The translations under genes and the position numbers were made by a program. Under the pieces are notes generated by a model. That model was not told where the DNA came from. It was given only the letters and a program-made list of their open reading frames with translations, and made no database searches. From the NCBI RefSeq assembly GCF_051251125.1, contig NZ_JBPCZL010000009.1: a stretch of DNA of 64,000 nt; one strand, written 5' to 3'. Of this stretch, positions 19,157 through 27,338 are shown piece by piece (the stretch's first letter is position 1; every line of letters begins with the position of its first letter). Source of the DNA: Carnimonas bestiolae (GTDB lineage: Bacteria > Pseudomonadota > Gammaproteobacteria > Pseudomonadales > Halomonadaceae).

Positions 19157-20200
19157 ATGAGCGACCGGTTCAAGGCGTTAACACAATGGATTGCGCAGCG
19201 TCATGCGCTAGACGAGCAGCAGTGCTCGCTTACGGCAGTCGCTGATGACGCCAGTTTTCGTCGCTACTATCGACTCACCCTCGACAATGGTAGCCGCATC
19301 ATAATGGATGCGCCTCCTGAAAAGGAGCCCTCGCGCAGTTTTGTCGATATCGCATTGGCATGGGGAAAGCAGCAATTGCCGGTTCCGGCGCTGTATGCCG
19401 CTGATTTATCGCGTGGCTTCATCGAGCTGGAAGATTTGGGCGGCACCCTACTGACGGATCACCTGACGCCACTTGATAAGGCGCAGCGTATTAAATGGCT
19501 AGAGCGCGCGATGACACTTTCCGCACGCATCGCCGCACAGCCCGCTCAGGCGCTGCCGCCTTACAACACCCAACGACTTGGCATGGAGCTTGATCTGTTT
19601 CCGCAGTGGGCGCTTGAACGCTGGCTTGGCATCGCCGCCCCGCCCCAGTGGCAGCAACAGCGCGATACGCTAATCCACCAGGTACTTAGCCAGCCGCAGG
19701 TAACGACCCATCGTGACTTTCACTGCGGCAATCTGATGGTGGATGCTCAGCAGCGGCTTCGCGTAATTGATTTTCAAGGCGCCTGGCACGGCGCCATTGG
19801 CTATGACCCTGGTTCCTTGCTGCGCGACCGAAACGCGCCGTGGGACGACGAGATCCAGCGCCACGTATTCCAGCACCACCACCAGGCGGCGCTTGCCGCG
19901 GGCATCACCCAGCAACACTCGCTTGAGCAGTATCTCAGTTGGATAGATGAAGCCAGCGCCCAGCGCTCGCTGAAAGTGCTGGGGCTTTTTTGTCGCTTGG
20001 CGCAGCGCGATGGTAAACCACGCTACCTGCTTAACTACGAACACTTCTTCCTTGCTCACCTGAAGCAAGCGCTAAGCGCCATGGTAGCGCGCGGCGACGC
20101 CAACGCGACCCTTTGGGAAGGACTGCTTGCGTGGCTGGAAAGTGAGTTTGAACCTGCGCTTATCGACGCGCTCGCAAGACTGAAGGAACAGCAGCAATGA
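19157..20200 (+). CDS. amgK: N-acetylmuramate/N-acetylglucosamine kinase AmgK
   Basis: AmgK phosphorylates N-acetylmuramic acid at C1 in the cell-wall recycling route that bypasses new UDP-MurNAc synthesis. The 347-residue protein belongs to the aminoglycoside phosphotransferase fold: the catalytic THRDFHCGNLM loop near residue 192 and the metal-binding IDFQGAWHG near residue 210 are visible. The ATG at 19157 follows AGGAGAG and replaces a much longer frame. It overlaps murU by four bases (ATGA), and this pairing is what supports the specific call. It is divergent from lptD, as in Pseudomonas. Confidence 0.9.
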   Translation: MSDRFKALTQWIAQRHALDEQQCSLTAVADDASFRRYYRLTLDNGSRIIMDAPPEKEPSRSFVDIALAWGKQQLPVPALYAADLSRGFIELEDLGGTLLTDHLTPLDKAQRIKWLERAMTLSARIAAQPAQALPPYNTQRLGMELDLFPQWALERWLGIAAPPQWQQQRDTLIHQVLSQPQVTTHRDFHCGNLMVDAQQRLRVIDFQGAWHGAIGYDPGSLLRDRNAPWDDEIQRHVFQHHHQAALAAGITQQHSLEQYLSWIDEASAQRSLKVLGLFCRLAQRDGKPRYLLNYEHFFLAHLKQALSAMVARGDANATLWEGLLAWLESEFEPALIDALARLKEQQQ

Positions 20201-20877
20201 AAGCAATGATTCTTGCCGCCGGCCGTGGCAAACGAATGGCCCCGCTCACTGACCACTGCCCCAAACCGCTGCTGCCGGTGGCCGGCAAACCGCTTATCGT
20301 GCACCACATTGAGCGCTTGCGCGATGCAGGTATCACCGACCTGGTGATCAACGCGGCTTATTTGGCCGAGCTGTTGGTAGAACGCCTCGGCGATGGCAGC
20401 CAGTACGGCGTGAACATTGCCTGGAGCCGTGAACAGCAGGCCCTCGAAACCGCCGGTGGCATTCGCCAGGCCCTTCCACTACTGGGAGAAGAACCGTTTC
20501 TGCTGGTGAATGGTGATGTATGGACCGACTTCCCGTTCAACACGCTAATCGAGCGGCCGCTTGGCGACGATCTTGCGCGGTTGGTAATGGTACCGAACCC
20601 TCCGCATAACCAGAGCGGCGACTTCCACCTGAACGATAGCGGCCGCTTGCGTCTGGACGGTGAACCCCGCCGGGTATACAGCGGCGTGGCGTTGATGTCC
20701 CCGGCGCTCGTCGCGGATGTGCCCCTCGGCGAAGCGGCCAAATTGCTTCCTCCGCTGCAAGATGCCATTCGTCACGACAAGGTTGGCGCAATAGATTATC
20801 AAGGCAAGTGGGTTGATGTTGGCACGCCAGAGCGCTTGGCGGCGCTCGACGAGCAGCTCAGCAATGCCGCATCCTGA
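20197..20877 (+). CDS. murU: N-acetylmuramate alpha-1-phosphate uridylyltransferase MurU
   Basis: MurU converts MurNAc-1-phosphate and UTP to UDP-MurNAc, the step after AmgK. The 226-residue protein has the nucleotidyltransferase signature LAAGRGKRMAPLT with PKPLLPVAGKP at the N-terminus and a VNGDVW metal-binding motif near residue 105. It is translationally coupled to amgK. Without that neighbour it could be read as a general sugar-phosphate nucleotidyltransferase. Confidence 0.9.
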   Translation: MKAMILAAGRGKRMAPLTDHCPKPLLPVAGKPLIVHHIERLRDAGITDLVINAAYLAELLVERLGDGSQYGVNIAWSREQQALETAGGIRQALPLLGEEPFLLVNGDVWTDFPFNTLIERPLGDDLARLVMVPNPPHNQSGDFHLNDSGRLRLDGEPRRVYSGVALMSPALVADVPLGEAAKLLPPLQDAIRHDKVGAIDYQGKWVDVGTPERLAALDEQLSNAAS

Positions 20878-20945
20878 GCCTTATCCGATAACTTTCTTTC
20901 GATTAATCACTGGCCGTTAAGGCAAAAACACTTCAGGAGAATGCC

Positions 20946-21368
20946 ATGCAGGCAGTAGTAAAATGGACGGATGGTCGCCAATTCCTTGCCGAATCCGGTA
21001 CCGGCCACAGCGTTGTGATGGACGGCGCCCCCGACCACGGCGGACGCAACACCGGCCCGCGCCCGATGGAAATGCTGTTGATGGGGTTGGGCGGTTGTAC
21101 CGCCTTCGATGTGATGGAAATTCTCCAAAAATCGCGCCAGAACGTGATCGATTGCCGCGTAGAGCTAAGCGCCGAGCGCGCTGACAGCGTGCCATCTGTA
21201 TTCGAACGTATTCACGTTCACTTTATTGTTACTGGCCGTGATTTGAAGGAAGCTCACGTTAAGCGTGCGGTTGAGCTGTCAGCAGAAAAGTATTGCAGCG
21301 CGTCACTGATGCTTTCGCGCGGCGGTGTCGATATCAGCCACGATTACACGATCGAAGACGCCAGCTAA
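20946..21368 (+). CDS. OsmC-family protein (YhfA-like)
   Basis: The 140-residue cytoplasmic protein has the OsmC/Ohr fold. One Cys lies in GLGGCTAFDVMEIL near residue 56 and another in EKYCSASLML near residue 119, the spacing of the reactive cysteine pair in this family. It is closer to the YhfA group than to peroxide-specific Ohr or OsmC. CAGGAG precedes the start. It stands alone between murU and an AI-2E-type permease. The physiological substrate is not evident. Confidence 0.85.
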   Translation: MQAVVKWTDGRQFLAESGTGHSVVMDGAPDHGGRNTGPRPMEMLLMGLGGCTAFDVMEILQKSRQNVIDCRVELSAERADSVPSVFERIHVHFIVTGRDLKEAHVKRAVELSAEKYCSASLMLSRGGVDISHDYTIEDAS

Positions 21369-21433
21369 GCAACGCCGCTGACTCTGCTTAGGGTATAAAA
21401 GCAGCACGGCCGACGGTCAACACAGGAGTTATC

Positions 21434-22495
21434 ATGCAGACACCTACCGAGCACAAGGCCTTTGTGCTGCTGCTGGCCATCGTCAGCATCGCCTTTTTCT
21501 GGCTGATACTGCCTCGCTACGGCGCTATTTTCTGGGCCATCGTGCTAGCGGTACTGTTCAATCCAATGAATGTGGCGCTCACCAGAAAGCTGGGCGGAAG
21601 GCGCAACACCGCGTCACTGATTAGCGTGGCGGTGTGCATTTTCATCGTCATCATTCCCATGTCGCTCATATTAGGCGCACTGATTCAGGAAGGCGCCTCG
21701 ATGTACGTACGCGTTAGCAGCGGCGATATCGATTTCAACGCCTACCTGGCACGCTTCCAGCAAGCGATCCCGCCCTATATCAGCGAATGGCTGCACAGCA
21801 AACACCTCGGTGACCTCTCGGAGCTGCGCGAGCGGCTTTCGTCTGCTGCCGTGCAAAGCAGCCAGATATTTGCGCGGCGAGCGCTTAGTTTTGGCCAAAA
21901 CACCCTCGACTTCATTATTAGTCTGGGCATCATGCTGTACCTGCTGTTCTTCCTGTTCAGGGATGGCGACCGGCTGGGAGCGCTTATCCGCTCCACGATT
22001 CCGCTCAATGCCGCTTACACCGATAAGCTGTTAGCCAAATTTACCGCCGTTGTGCGCGCCACCGTAAAAGGCAACGTGATCATCGCGGTTATTCAGGGGG
22101 CAATTGGCGGTGTCACCTTTTGGTTTCTGGGCATTGAGGCATCGCTTTTGTGGGGCGTGTTGATGGCATTCTTGTCACTACTGCCTGCCATTGGCGCGGC
22201 TATTGTATGGGCACCGGTGGCCGCCTACCTGCTGCTGGTCGGCGACTACATCAGCGGCTCGGTGCTGCTGTTTGTGGGCATCGTGATTATCGGTATGACC
22301 GATAACGTGCTGCGCCCTCCTCTGGTCGGCAAGGAAACCAAGCTACCCGACTACGTGGTGTTGATTTCAACCGTGGGCGGTTTGTCCTTGTTCGGTATCA
22401 ACGGCTTCGTGATGGGGCCGCTGATTGCTGCCTTCTTCATTTCAGCCTGGGCACTGTTTGGTGCCGAGCAGCAGGAAGAAGCAGCGCGCCAGTAG
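21434..22495 (+). CDS. AI-2E family transporter (PerM/YdiK-like permease)
   Basis: This inner-membrane protein of 353 residues has about seven or eight hydrophobic segments, an extended central soluble region (residues ~80-150), and the conserved C-terminal block with GMTDNVLRPPLVG and the Gly-rich final helices. Members export diverse small molecules or ions, and the family name does not prove AI-2 transport. CAGGAG lies upstream of the ATG, and a terminator follows at once, so this is a single-gene unit. Confidence 0.88.
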   Translation: MQTPTEHKAFVLLLAIVSIAFFWLILPRYGAIFWAIVLAVLFNPMNVALTRKLGGRRNTASLISVAVCIFIVIIPMSLILGALIQEGASMYVRVSSGDIDFNAYLARFQQAIPPYISEWLHSKHLGDLSELRERLSSAAVQSSQIFARRALSFGQNTLDFIISLGIMLYLLFFLFRDGDRLGALIRSTIPLNAAYTDKLLAKFTAVVRATVKGNVIIAVIQGAIGGVTFWFLGIEASLLWGVLMAFLSLLPAIGAAIVWAPVAAYLLLVGDYISGSVLLFVGIVIIGMTDNVLRPPLVGKETKLPDYVVLISTVGGLSLFGINGFVMGPLIAAFFISAWALFGAEQQEEAARQ

Positions 22496-22502
22496 CTCTA
22501 TC

Positions 22503-22536
22503 GATCAGGCATGGTTTGCCATGCCTGATCTTATAT
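22503..22536 (+). terminator. terminator after the AI-2E-type permease
   Basis: A perfect 12-base stem (22503-22514 with 22519-22530) has a 4-base loop and a short tail of T and A. The tail is imperfect, so efficiency may be moderate. Confidence 0.75.
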
Positions 22537-22669
22537 ACGCAATATTGTGCCAATAAATGCGTTTATTAGGCTACGTTAACCCACACACAGCCTGTTTAGC
22601 ACCATAAACCAACAGCACCTTTCTCCGCATTAGGCATATCATGATGGCCCTTTTTTCCTGGTTACCGTC

Positions 22670-24106
22670 ATGAGCACCTCCTTCCCTTCCGCCAACGTCT
22701 CTGCCAGCGCTATCGCGGCAACATTGAGCAACAGCCAGTCGATTGGCGCGCGCATCGATCGTCTTCCCGCCGTCGCCACGCTATGGAAGCTGACCGCACT
22801 AATTGCCGTCGGGGGATTTTTCGAGCTGTTTGATCTTTTCCAAACGGCCTATATCAGCCCCGGTCTATTGGATGCGGGAATTTTTGCACGCGGCAGTGAA
22901 GGACTGTTTGGCTTTTCCGATCAGGCGGCCTTCAGCGCAGCAACCTTCCTGGGTCTGTTTATCGGCGCAGTGCTGATAAGCCCCTTGGCGGACCGCTGCG
23001 GCAGACGCTCGGTATTCGCCTATGCATTGCTTTGGTACACGGTGCTTAGTGTACTCATGGCGCTGCAATCGACCTCGGCAGGAGTGATTGGCTGCCGGTT
23101 GCTGGTGGGTATTGGGCTGGGCGTCGAGCTCGTGACCATCGATACCTACTTGAGTGAATTAGTGCCCAAGCGCATGCGCGGCTCAGCGTTCGCCTTCGCA
23201 TTTTTCATTCAATTTCTCGCGGTGCCGGCGGTAGCGCTGCTGTCGTGGCTGCTGGTGCCGCATAGCCCGCTGAATATTGCCGGATGGCGCTGGGTTATTT
23301 GGATCGGAGCTGCCTGCGCGCTACTGATGTGGCGACTACGCAGAACGCTGCCTGAATCGCCGCGCTGGCTGGTCAATCATGGTCAGGGGGAAGAGGCCGC
23401 GCGCGTTGTCGAAAACATTGAACGCCAATGCGAGAAGGAATACGGACGGCCGCTGCCGCCCATTGAGCGCGCTAACGATACACCGCAATGTTCGGGCCAA
23501 TCGCGCCAGCTATCGATGTGGCAGCCGCCCTACCGCAAGCGCATGCTGATGCTGATTACCTTCAACATCTTTCAGGCAATCGGCTTCTTTGGGTTCGGCA
23601 ATTGGCTGCCAGCGCTACTAGGCGGACAAGGAAGCGGGCCTACCCACAGCCTTTTGTACGCGTTTTTCATTACGCTGGCGTATCCGCTTGGTTCGCTGGC
23701 GATGATGAAAACCGCCAACCGGCTGGAGAATAAGTGGCAGATCGTTACATCCAGTTTGGGGACCGTGGTTTTTGGCGTGCTGTTTGCGCTGGCGAACGCA
23801 CCATGGGCGCTAATTATCAGCGGCTTTGCCATTACCTTGTGCAACGCGTGGATGACCTATGCGTTTCATGCGTATCAGGCGGAGCTGTTCCCTACCGCGA
23901 TACGTGCGCGCGCGGTTGGGTTTTGCTACTCGTTCAGCAGGCTTTCAACGGTATTCTCCAGCGTACTGATCGGCTTTATTCTGGATAGTTTGGGCACGCC
24001 TGCGGTGTTGGTATTCATCGTGACCAGCATGCTGATTGTTGTGCTGACGATTGCGGTGTTTGGTCCTCGTACCAAAGGGGTGGCGCTCGAGGACATCAAC
24101 CAATAG
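22670..24106 (+). CDS. MFS transporter, metabolite:proton symporter type
   Basis: This inner-membrane carrier of 478 residues has twelve predicted membrane segments. Signatures are PLADRCGRRSVFAY after the second segment, GIGLGVELVTIDTYLSE in the fourth to fifth region, and PESPRWL before the central loop, a pattern shared by sugar porters and the niacin/benzoate (NiaP-like) group. The substrate is not evident. It is transcribed alone, and its 3' end overlaps the convergent peptidase gene by 11 bases. Confidence 0.85.
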   Translation: MSTSFPSANVSASAIAATLSNSQSIGARIDRLPAVATLWKLTALIAVGGFFELFDLFQTAYISPGLLDAGIFARGSEGLFGFSDQAAFSAATFLGLFIGAVLISPLADRCGRRSVFAYALLWYTVLSVLMALQSTSAGVIGCRLLVGIGLGVELVTIDTYLSELVPKRMRGSAFAFAFFIQFLAVPAVALLSWLLVPHSPLNIAGWRWVIWIGAACALLMWRLRRTLPESPRWLVNHGQGEEAARVVENIERQCEKEYGRPLPPIERANDTPQCSGQSRQLSMWQPPYRKRMLMLITFNIFQAIGFFGFGNWLPALLGGQGSGPTHSLLYAFFITLAYPLGSLAMMKTANRLENKWQIVTSSLGTVVFGVLFALANAPWALIISGFAITLCNAWMTYAFHAYQAELFPTAIRARAVGFCYSFSRLSTVFSSVLIGFILDSLGTPAVLVFIVTSMLIVVLTIAVFGPRTKGVALEDINQ

Positions 24107-24659
24107 CGACCCCCGAGCAATATAACGACCACATCAGCCATCCCCACCCCGACAGTGCCAGCGCGGGGCCGAAAGGAACTCGCGCTGCATGACGCCCGCT
24201 TGCCCACATGAGTACGCAGGTGGCGATCCCCAACAAGGCCGCGGTGCCCATCATCGGCACCAGCAGCAGCGGACCACCCCACGCTCCTAGCGCTGCGAAC
24301 AGCTTGACGTCTCCGCCGCCTAATCCTTCACGCTGAAGAAAGAGACGATACAGACCCCGAACCAATGTGAATACGGCCCAGCCCGCCACGGCCCCGATAA
24401 TCGCCTGATCGGCAGCCACGAACAGCTGCTGACTATTGGCGAGCAATCCACCCCATAGCAGCGGTCGAGTAAGGCCGTTCGGCAATGTTAGCGTTGTGAT
24501 ATCGATCACGGCCAGCCGTACTAGCACGATGCCACCTACCGAGACAGCACAGGCTGCCAAGGTCGGGCCATTAATCAGCAGCGGCCCAACAGCAGCCAAG
24601 CCACCGAATAGCCACGTAAGCGCGGATCGACGGTGGAAACAGAGGAAAATTCTCATCAC
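24096..24659 (-). CDS. A24-type prepilin peptidase domain protein (orphan)
   Basis: This multi-pass inner-membrane aspartic peptidase of 187 residues belongs to the type IV prepilin peptidase family. Both catalytic Asp motifs are present: VIDITTLTLPNGLT near residue 52 and GLGGGDVKLFAALGAWGG near residue 115. The N-terminal zinc/methyltransferase half of PilD is missing, so the gene is of the TadV/CpaA type. No pilin, secretion ATPase or Tad gene lies in the window. It may process pilins encoded elsewhere. Confidence 0.8.
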   Translation of the reverse strand: MMRIFLCFHRRSALTWLFGGLAAVGPLLINGPTLAACAVSVGGIVLVRLAVIDITTLTLPNGLTRPLLWGGLLANSQQLFVAADQAIIGAVAGWAVFTLVRGLYRLFLQREGLGGGDVKLFAALGAWGGPLLLVPMMGTAALLGIATCVLMWASGRHAARVPFGPALALSGWGWLMWSLYCSGVAIG

Positions 24660-25148
24660 GCATCTCTAATAGCCAGATGATGCGCGTTATCGGCCATTAA
24701 TAAGCGCGATTGAGAGGTTGCTGAGGTAATGCGTTGTGACGCGTTTCACAACAAGAGGGATGGCGAGCGCCGCCAGCAGTAAAAAAATACCCGACACTCG
24801 CGAGAGTGTCGGGTTTCGTCGTCTGATAGAAATGCCGAGCCGCTATTGTTGTTGTTGGGCGGTGGCGCTATCAAGGATTGCGCTGTTGTTTTTGTTGGGC
24901 AATCGTTCGTTATTGGTATTGACCAGGCGACGAGGAAAAAGGATTCGCTCTCACATTGCTGTGCGCTGGCATGAAGAATAAAGCAAAGGCCAGGCCAATT
25001 TTTAAAACTTCATGAATATCAATGCTTTGAGAAAAACTAGCGCTCGGTGATAAAAACCAGCGCACGCTATTTACGCACCTTACTGGCGCAACGGCGACAT
25101 CATCGTGCACCGAAACAAGCACATCGCCCCGTGCCAACAACAATATTG
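24660..25148. other. intergenic region without a credible gene
   Basis: This 489-base stretch lies between the peptidase and the Coq7-like gene. Apart from the terminator listed separately I see only short, unsupported frames. Its base composition is poorer in G+C than the neighbouring genes. Confidence 0.5.
24781..24816 (-). terminator. rho-independent terminator downstream of the Coq7-like gene
   Basis: A perfect 10-base stem (24790-24799 with 24804-24813) has the loop GCGA and a seven-base T-run on the minus strand (24781-24787). It could end transcription from the Coq7-like gene 335 bases upstream; TTT also follows on the plus strand. Confidence 0.8.
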
Positions 25149-25793
25149 CTAGAAATGGCGCACCAGTCGGGCTGTCACCGTTGAGGCAAGACCCGCTCCC
25201 AACCGCAGCGGCCATCGATGCCAACTGCGGCTACTGCTGGCCACATAAGCGCCCTGCCCCTGCTGATCGGCCAATGCTTTGACAAGTGCTCGCGAGCGCT
25301 GATCGGTGGTTGAGAGGCGCTCTAACTGATCACGCAAGCGCTTTTCGGTAGCCCGACAGTGTGCCGCTGATATTTGCTGACCGTGGTGTTGACCAGCGCC
25401 TTGTGCCACCGCGCCGCTCACGAGGGCCGTTGCATAAGCCAGCGGCACCAAATGGCTGGTGCTTCCCTGCACTTCGGTGAGTCGCGCTTGTGTCCATAGC
25501 ACGCGATCGAACCCCTGCGCCGCCACCCCGAACAAGCGCTCGCGTTCGGGGCCGTTGTGAGCGCTTAGCGCGCGCCCTCGCAACAGCGCCACATTCACGA
25601 CCTGATCGAGATGATCCACGCGCAGTGATTCGGCAGCCGTTTGACGGCCATCACGCGTTGCAGACTCCGCGAAGCGACGGGCGGGCGACGGCTGACTGGG
25701 ATGACGGCTGGCATCACTGCCCAACGTTTGCAGCAGACCGTCGAATTGCGTTATTAGCGCATCGGTAAGGGTGAAGCGACGTGCAGCACTCAT
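25149..25793 (-). CDS. Coq7-like protein lacking the di-iron ligands (degenerate 3-demethoxyubiquinol hydroxylase)
   Basis: This 214-residue protein aligns along its whole length with Coq7, the di-iron hydroxylase of ubiquinone synthesis: the MSAARRFTLTDALI start, the region around residues 57-75, the LVPLAYATALVSGAVAQG hydrophobic segment, DQRSRAL near 165, and the PLRLGAGLASTVTARLV tail. By my alignment the six metal ligands are replaced: Q64 for Glu, G94 for Glu, R97 for His, C146 (or a shifted E150) for Glu, Q178 for Glu and G181 for His. It should therefore be unable to bind the iron pair. The frame is intact, and GGAGG lies eight bases before the ATG at 25793, so it may still be made. 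It lies between a terminator and hinT. It could be a decaying paralogue or a non-catalytic ubiquinone-binding protein. Confidence 0.7.
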   Translation of the reverse strand: MSAARRFTLTDALITQFDGLLQTLGSDASRHPSQPSPARRFAESATRDGRQTAAESLRVDHLDQVVNVALLRGRALSAHNGPERERLFGVAAQGFDRVLWTQARLTEVQGSTSHLVPLAYATALVSGAVAQGAGQHHGQQISAAHCRATEKRLRDQLERLSTTDQRSRALVKALADQQGQGAYVASSSRSWHRWPLRLGAGLASTVTARLVRHF

Positions 25794-25969
25794 CTCAACC
25801 ACCTCCAAGGTAATAATCCTTTAGGGGACGCGATGCCCGACCTGAGCGGGCTTCACGAGAGCACGGCTAGCGTGGATACGTCCCGCGTGGATACGTCCGG
25901 CGCAATATGGCAGTGCGCCGCAGACGCCTATGCCGCCGCTGCCGCTAGCGTTGATATCAGCGCGCGGCG

Positions 25970-26311
25970 TTAGGCCAACGGCAGCAGCAGCGGACGCCCG
26001 CCCAGCAGGTGCATATGAATGTGATACACCGTTTGACCGGCGTTGTCACCGCAGTTCATCAGCACACGATAGCCTTCTTCCGCTATGCCAAGCTGTTTGG
26101 CGATCCGCGCTGCCGTAATCGGCAGACGCCCGAGCAGCGCGGCGTCTTCGTCAGTAAGGTCGTTGAGCGTGGCAATCGGCTTTTTGGGCACGACCAATAC
26201 GTGTACCGGTGCCTGAGGCTCGATATCGTTAAACGCGATCACCTGATCGTCTTCGTAAACGATGTCGGCCGGAATTTCTCGCGCGATGATCTTTTCAAAC
26301 AGAGTGGTCAT
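25970..26311 (-). CDS. hinT: histidine triad nucleotide-binding protein HinT
   Basis: HinT hydrolyses nucleoside phosphoramidates and acyl-adenylates. The protein of about 113 residues ends in the HIT signature HIHMHLLGG near residue 98, with the catalytic His in the middle. The ATG at 26311 is preceded by GAGG at a suitable distance; the longest frame begins six codons earlier. It lies between prkB and the Coq7-like gene on the same strand. Confidence 0.95.
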   Translation of the reverse strand: MTTLFEKIIAREIPADIVYEDDQVIAFNDIEPQAPVHVLVVPKKPIATLNDLTDEDAALLGRLPITAARIAKQLGIAEEGYRVLMNCGDNAGQTVYHIHMHLLGGRPLLLPLA

Positions 26312-26376
26312 AACATCCTCAATAATCACTAAACCGCAAGGTGCGTAGCTAACGCCCGCGCCCCTTGGCGTTCATT

Positions 26377-27249
26377 TCAGCGGAAGCGCCGCTGGCTGAG
26401 CAGCGCTTCGATTTTCGGGGCTAATATCAGCTCAATCGCCAGCGGCATCTTTGCTCCCGGCACCACCAGCGTGTGGGGGCGCGAAATAAAGGAGCCTTCG
26501 ATCATTGCCAGCAGATAAGGGAAATCGATCTGCATGCGATCACGGAAGCGAATCACCACGAACGATTCAGCATCGGTCGGCACCGCTTGCTGCTCGAAGG
26601 GGTTAGTCGTATCGACCGTGGGCACGCGCTGGAAGTTGATATGGGTACGCGAGAACTGCGGCTGAATAAACCGCACGTAGTCCTGCATGCGGCCAAGAAT
26701 GGTATCGACCACTGCCTCGTGCGAGTAGCCACGCATGTTGATATCGCGATCGATCTTCTGAATCCATTCGAGATTGACCGTAGGAGCAATACCCACCAGT
26801 AAATCGACGTGGCGCGCGATGTTGTATTCATCGGTCACCAGCCCACCGTGCAACCCTTCGTAAAACAGTAGATCAGTGCCTGCGGGAAGCCTCTGCCATT
26901 CGGTGAAGGTACCGACCCGATGCCCTTCCTCGATCAAACGCTTGTCTTCTGCGTGAATATAGCGGCGAAAATCACCGGTACCCCGCAAGTTGTATTCGAC
27001 AAACAGCGCCTCGAGACGATTGATCAGGTTGGCTTCGACATGAAAGTGCGACAGCTGCGCTTCACGCTCAGGCTCTTCACGGCGAATCCGCGCGAGATCG
27101 TCGCGGGTATAGCGATGAAAGGCATCGCCGTCGACGTATGCTGCGTTAACTCCCTCGCGCAGAAACATCCGCTCAAAGGCGCGTCGCGCAGTGGTGGTGC
27201 CGGCTCCCGAAGAGCCGGTAACAGCAACGATAGGGTATTCACGCGACAT
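26377..27249 (-). CDS. prkB: phosphoribulokinase-like protein PrkB
   Basis: The 290-residue protein belongs to the class I phosphoribulokinase family. It has the P-loop GSSGAGTTT at residue 12, the DGDAFHRY substrate segment near residue 40 and YEGLHGG near residue 129. No Rubisco gene is in this window and carbon fixation is not expected, so the protein probably corresponds to the PrkB of heterotrophic gammaproteobacteria, whose role is unclear. It lies between purD and hinT on the same strand. Confidence 0.88.
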   Translation of the reverse strand: MSREYPIVAVTGSSGAGTTTARRAFERMFLREGVNAAYVDGDAFHRYTRDDLARIRREEPEREAQLSHFHVEANLINRLEALFVEYNLRGTGDFRRYIHAEDKRLIEEGHRVGTFTEWQRLPAGTDLLFYEGLHGGLVTDEYNIARHVDLLVGIAPTVNLEWIQKIDRDINMRGYSHEAVVDTILGRMQDYVRFIQPQFSRTHINFQRVPTVDTTNPFEQQAVPTDAESFVVIRFRDRMQIDFPYLLAMIEGSFISRPHTLVVPGAKMPLAIELILAPKIEALLSQRRFR

Positions 27250-27338
27250 CGGGGCGCCTCTTTGTTGGGTAGCTAACGCAGCGAATAATCAGCATAGCGC
27301 GTTACCGACACCGCTGCGTTATTGCCTGCCGAATCGCC

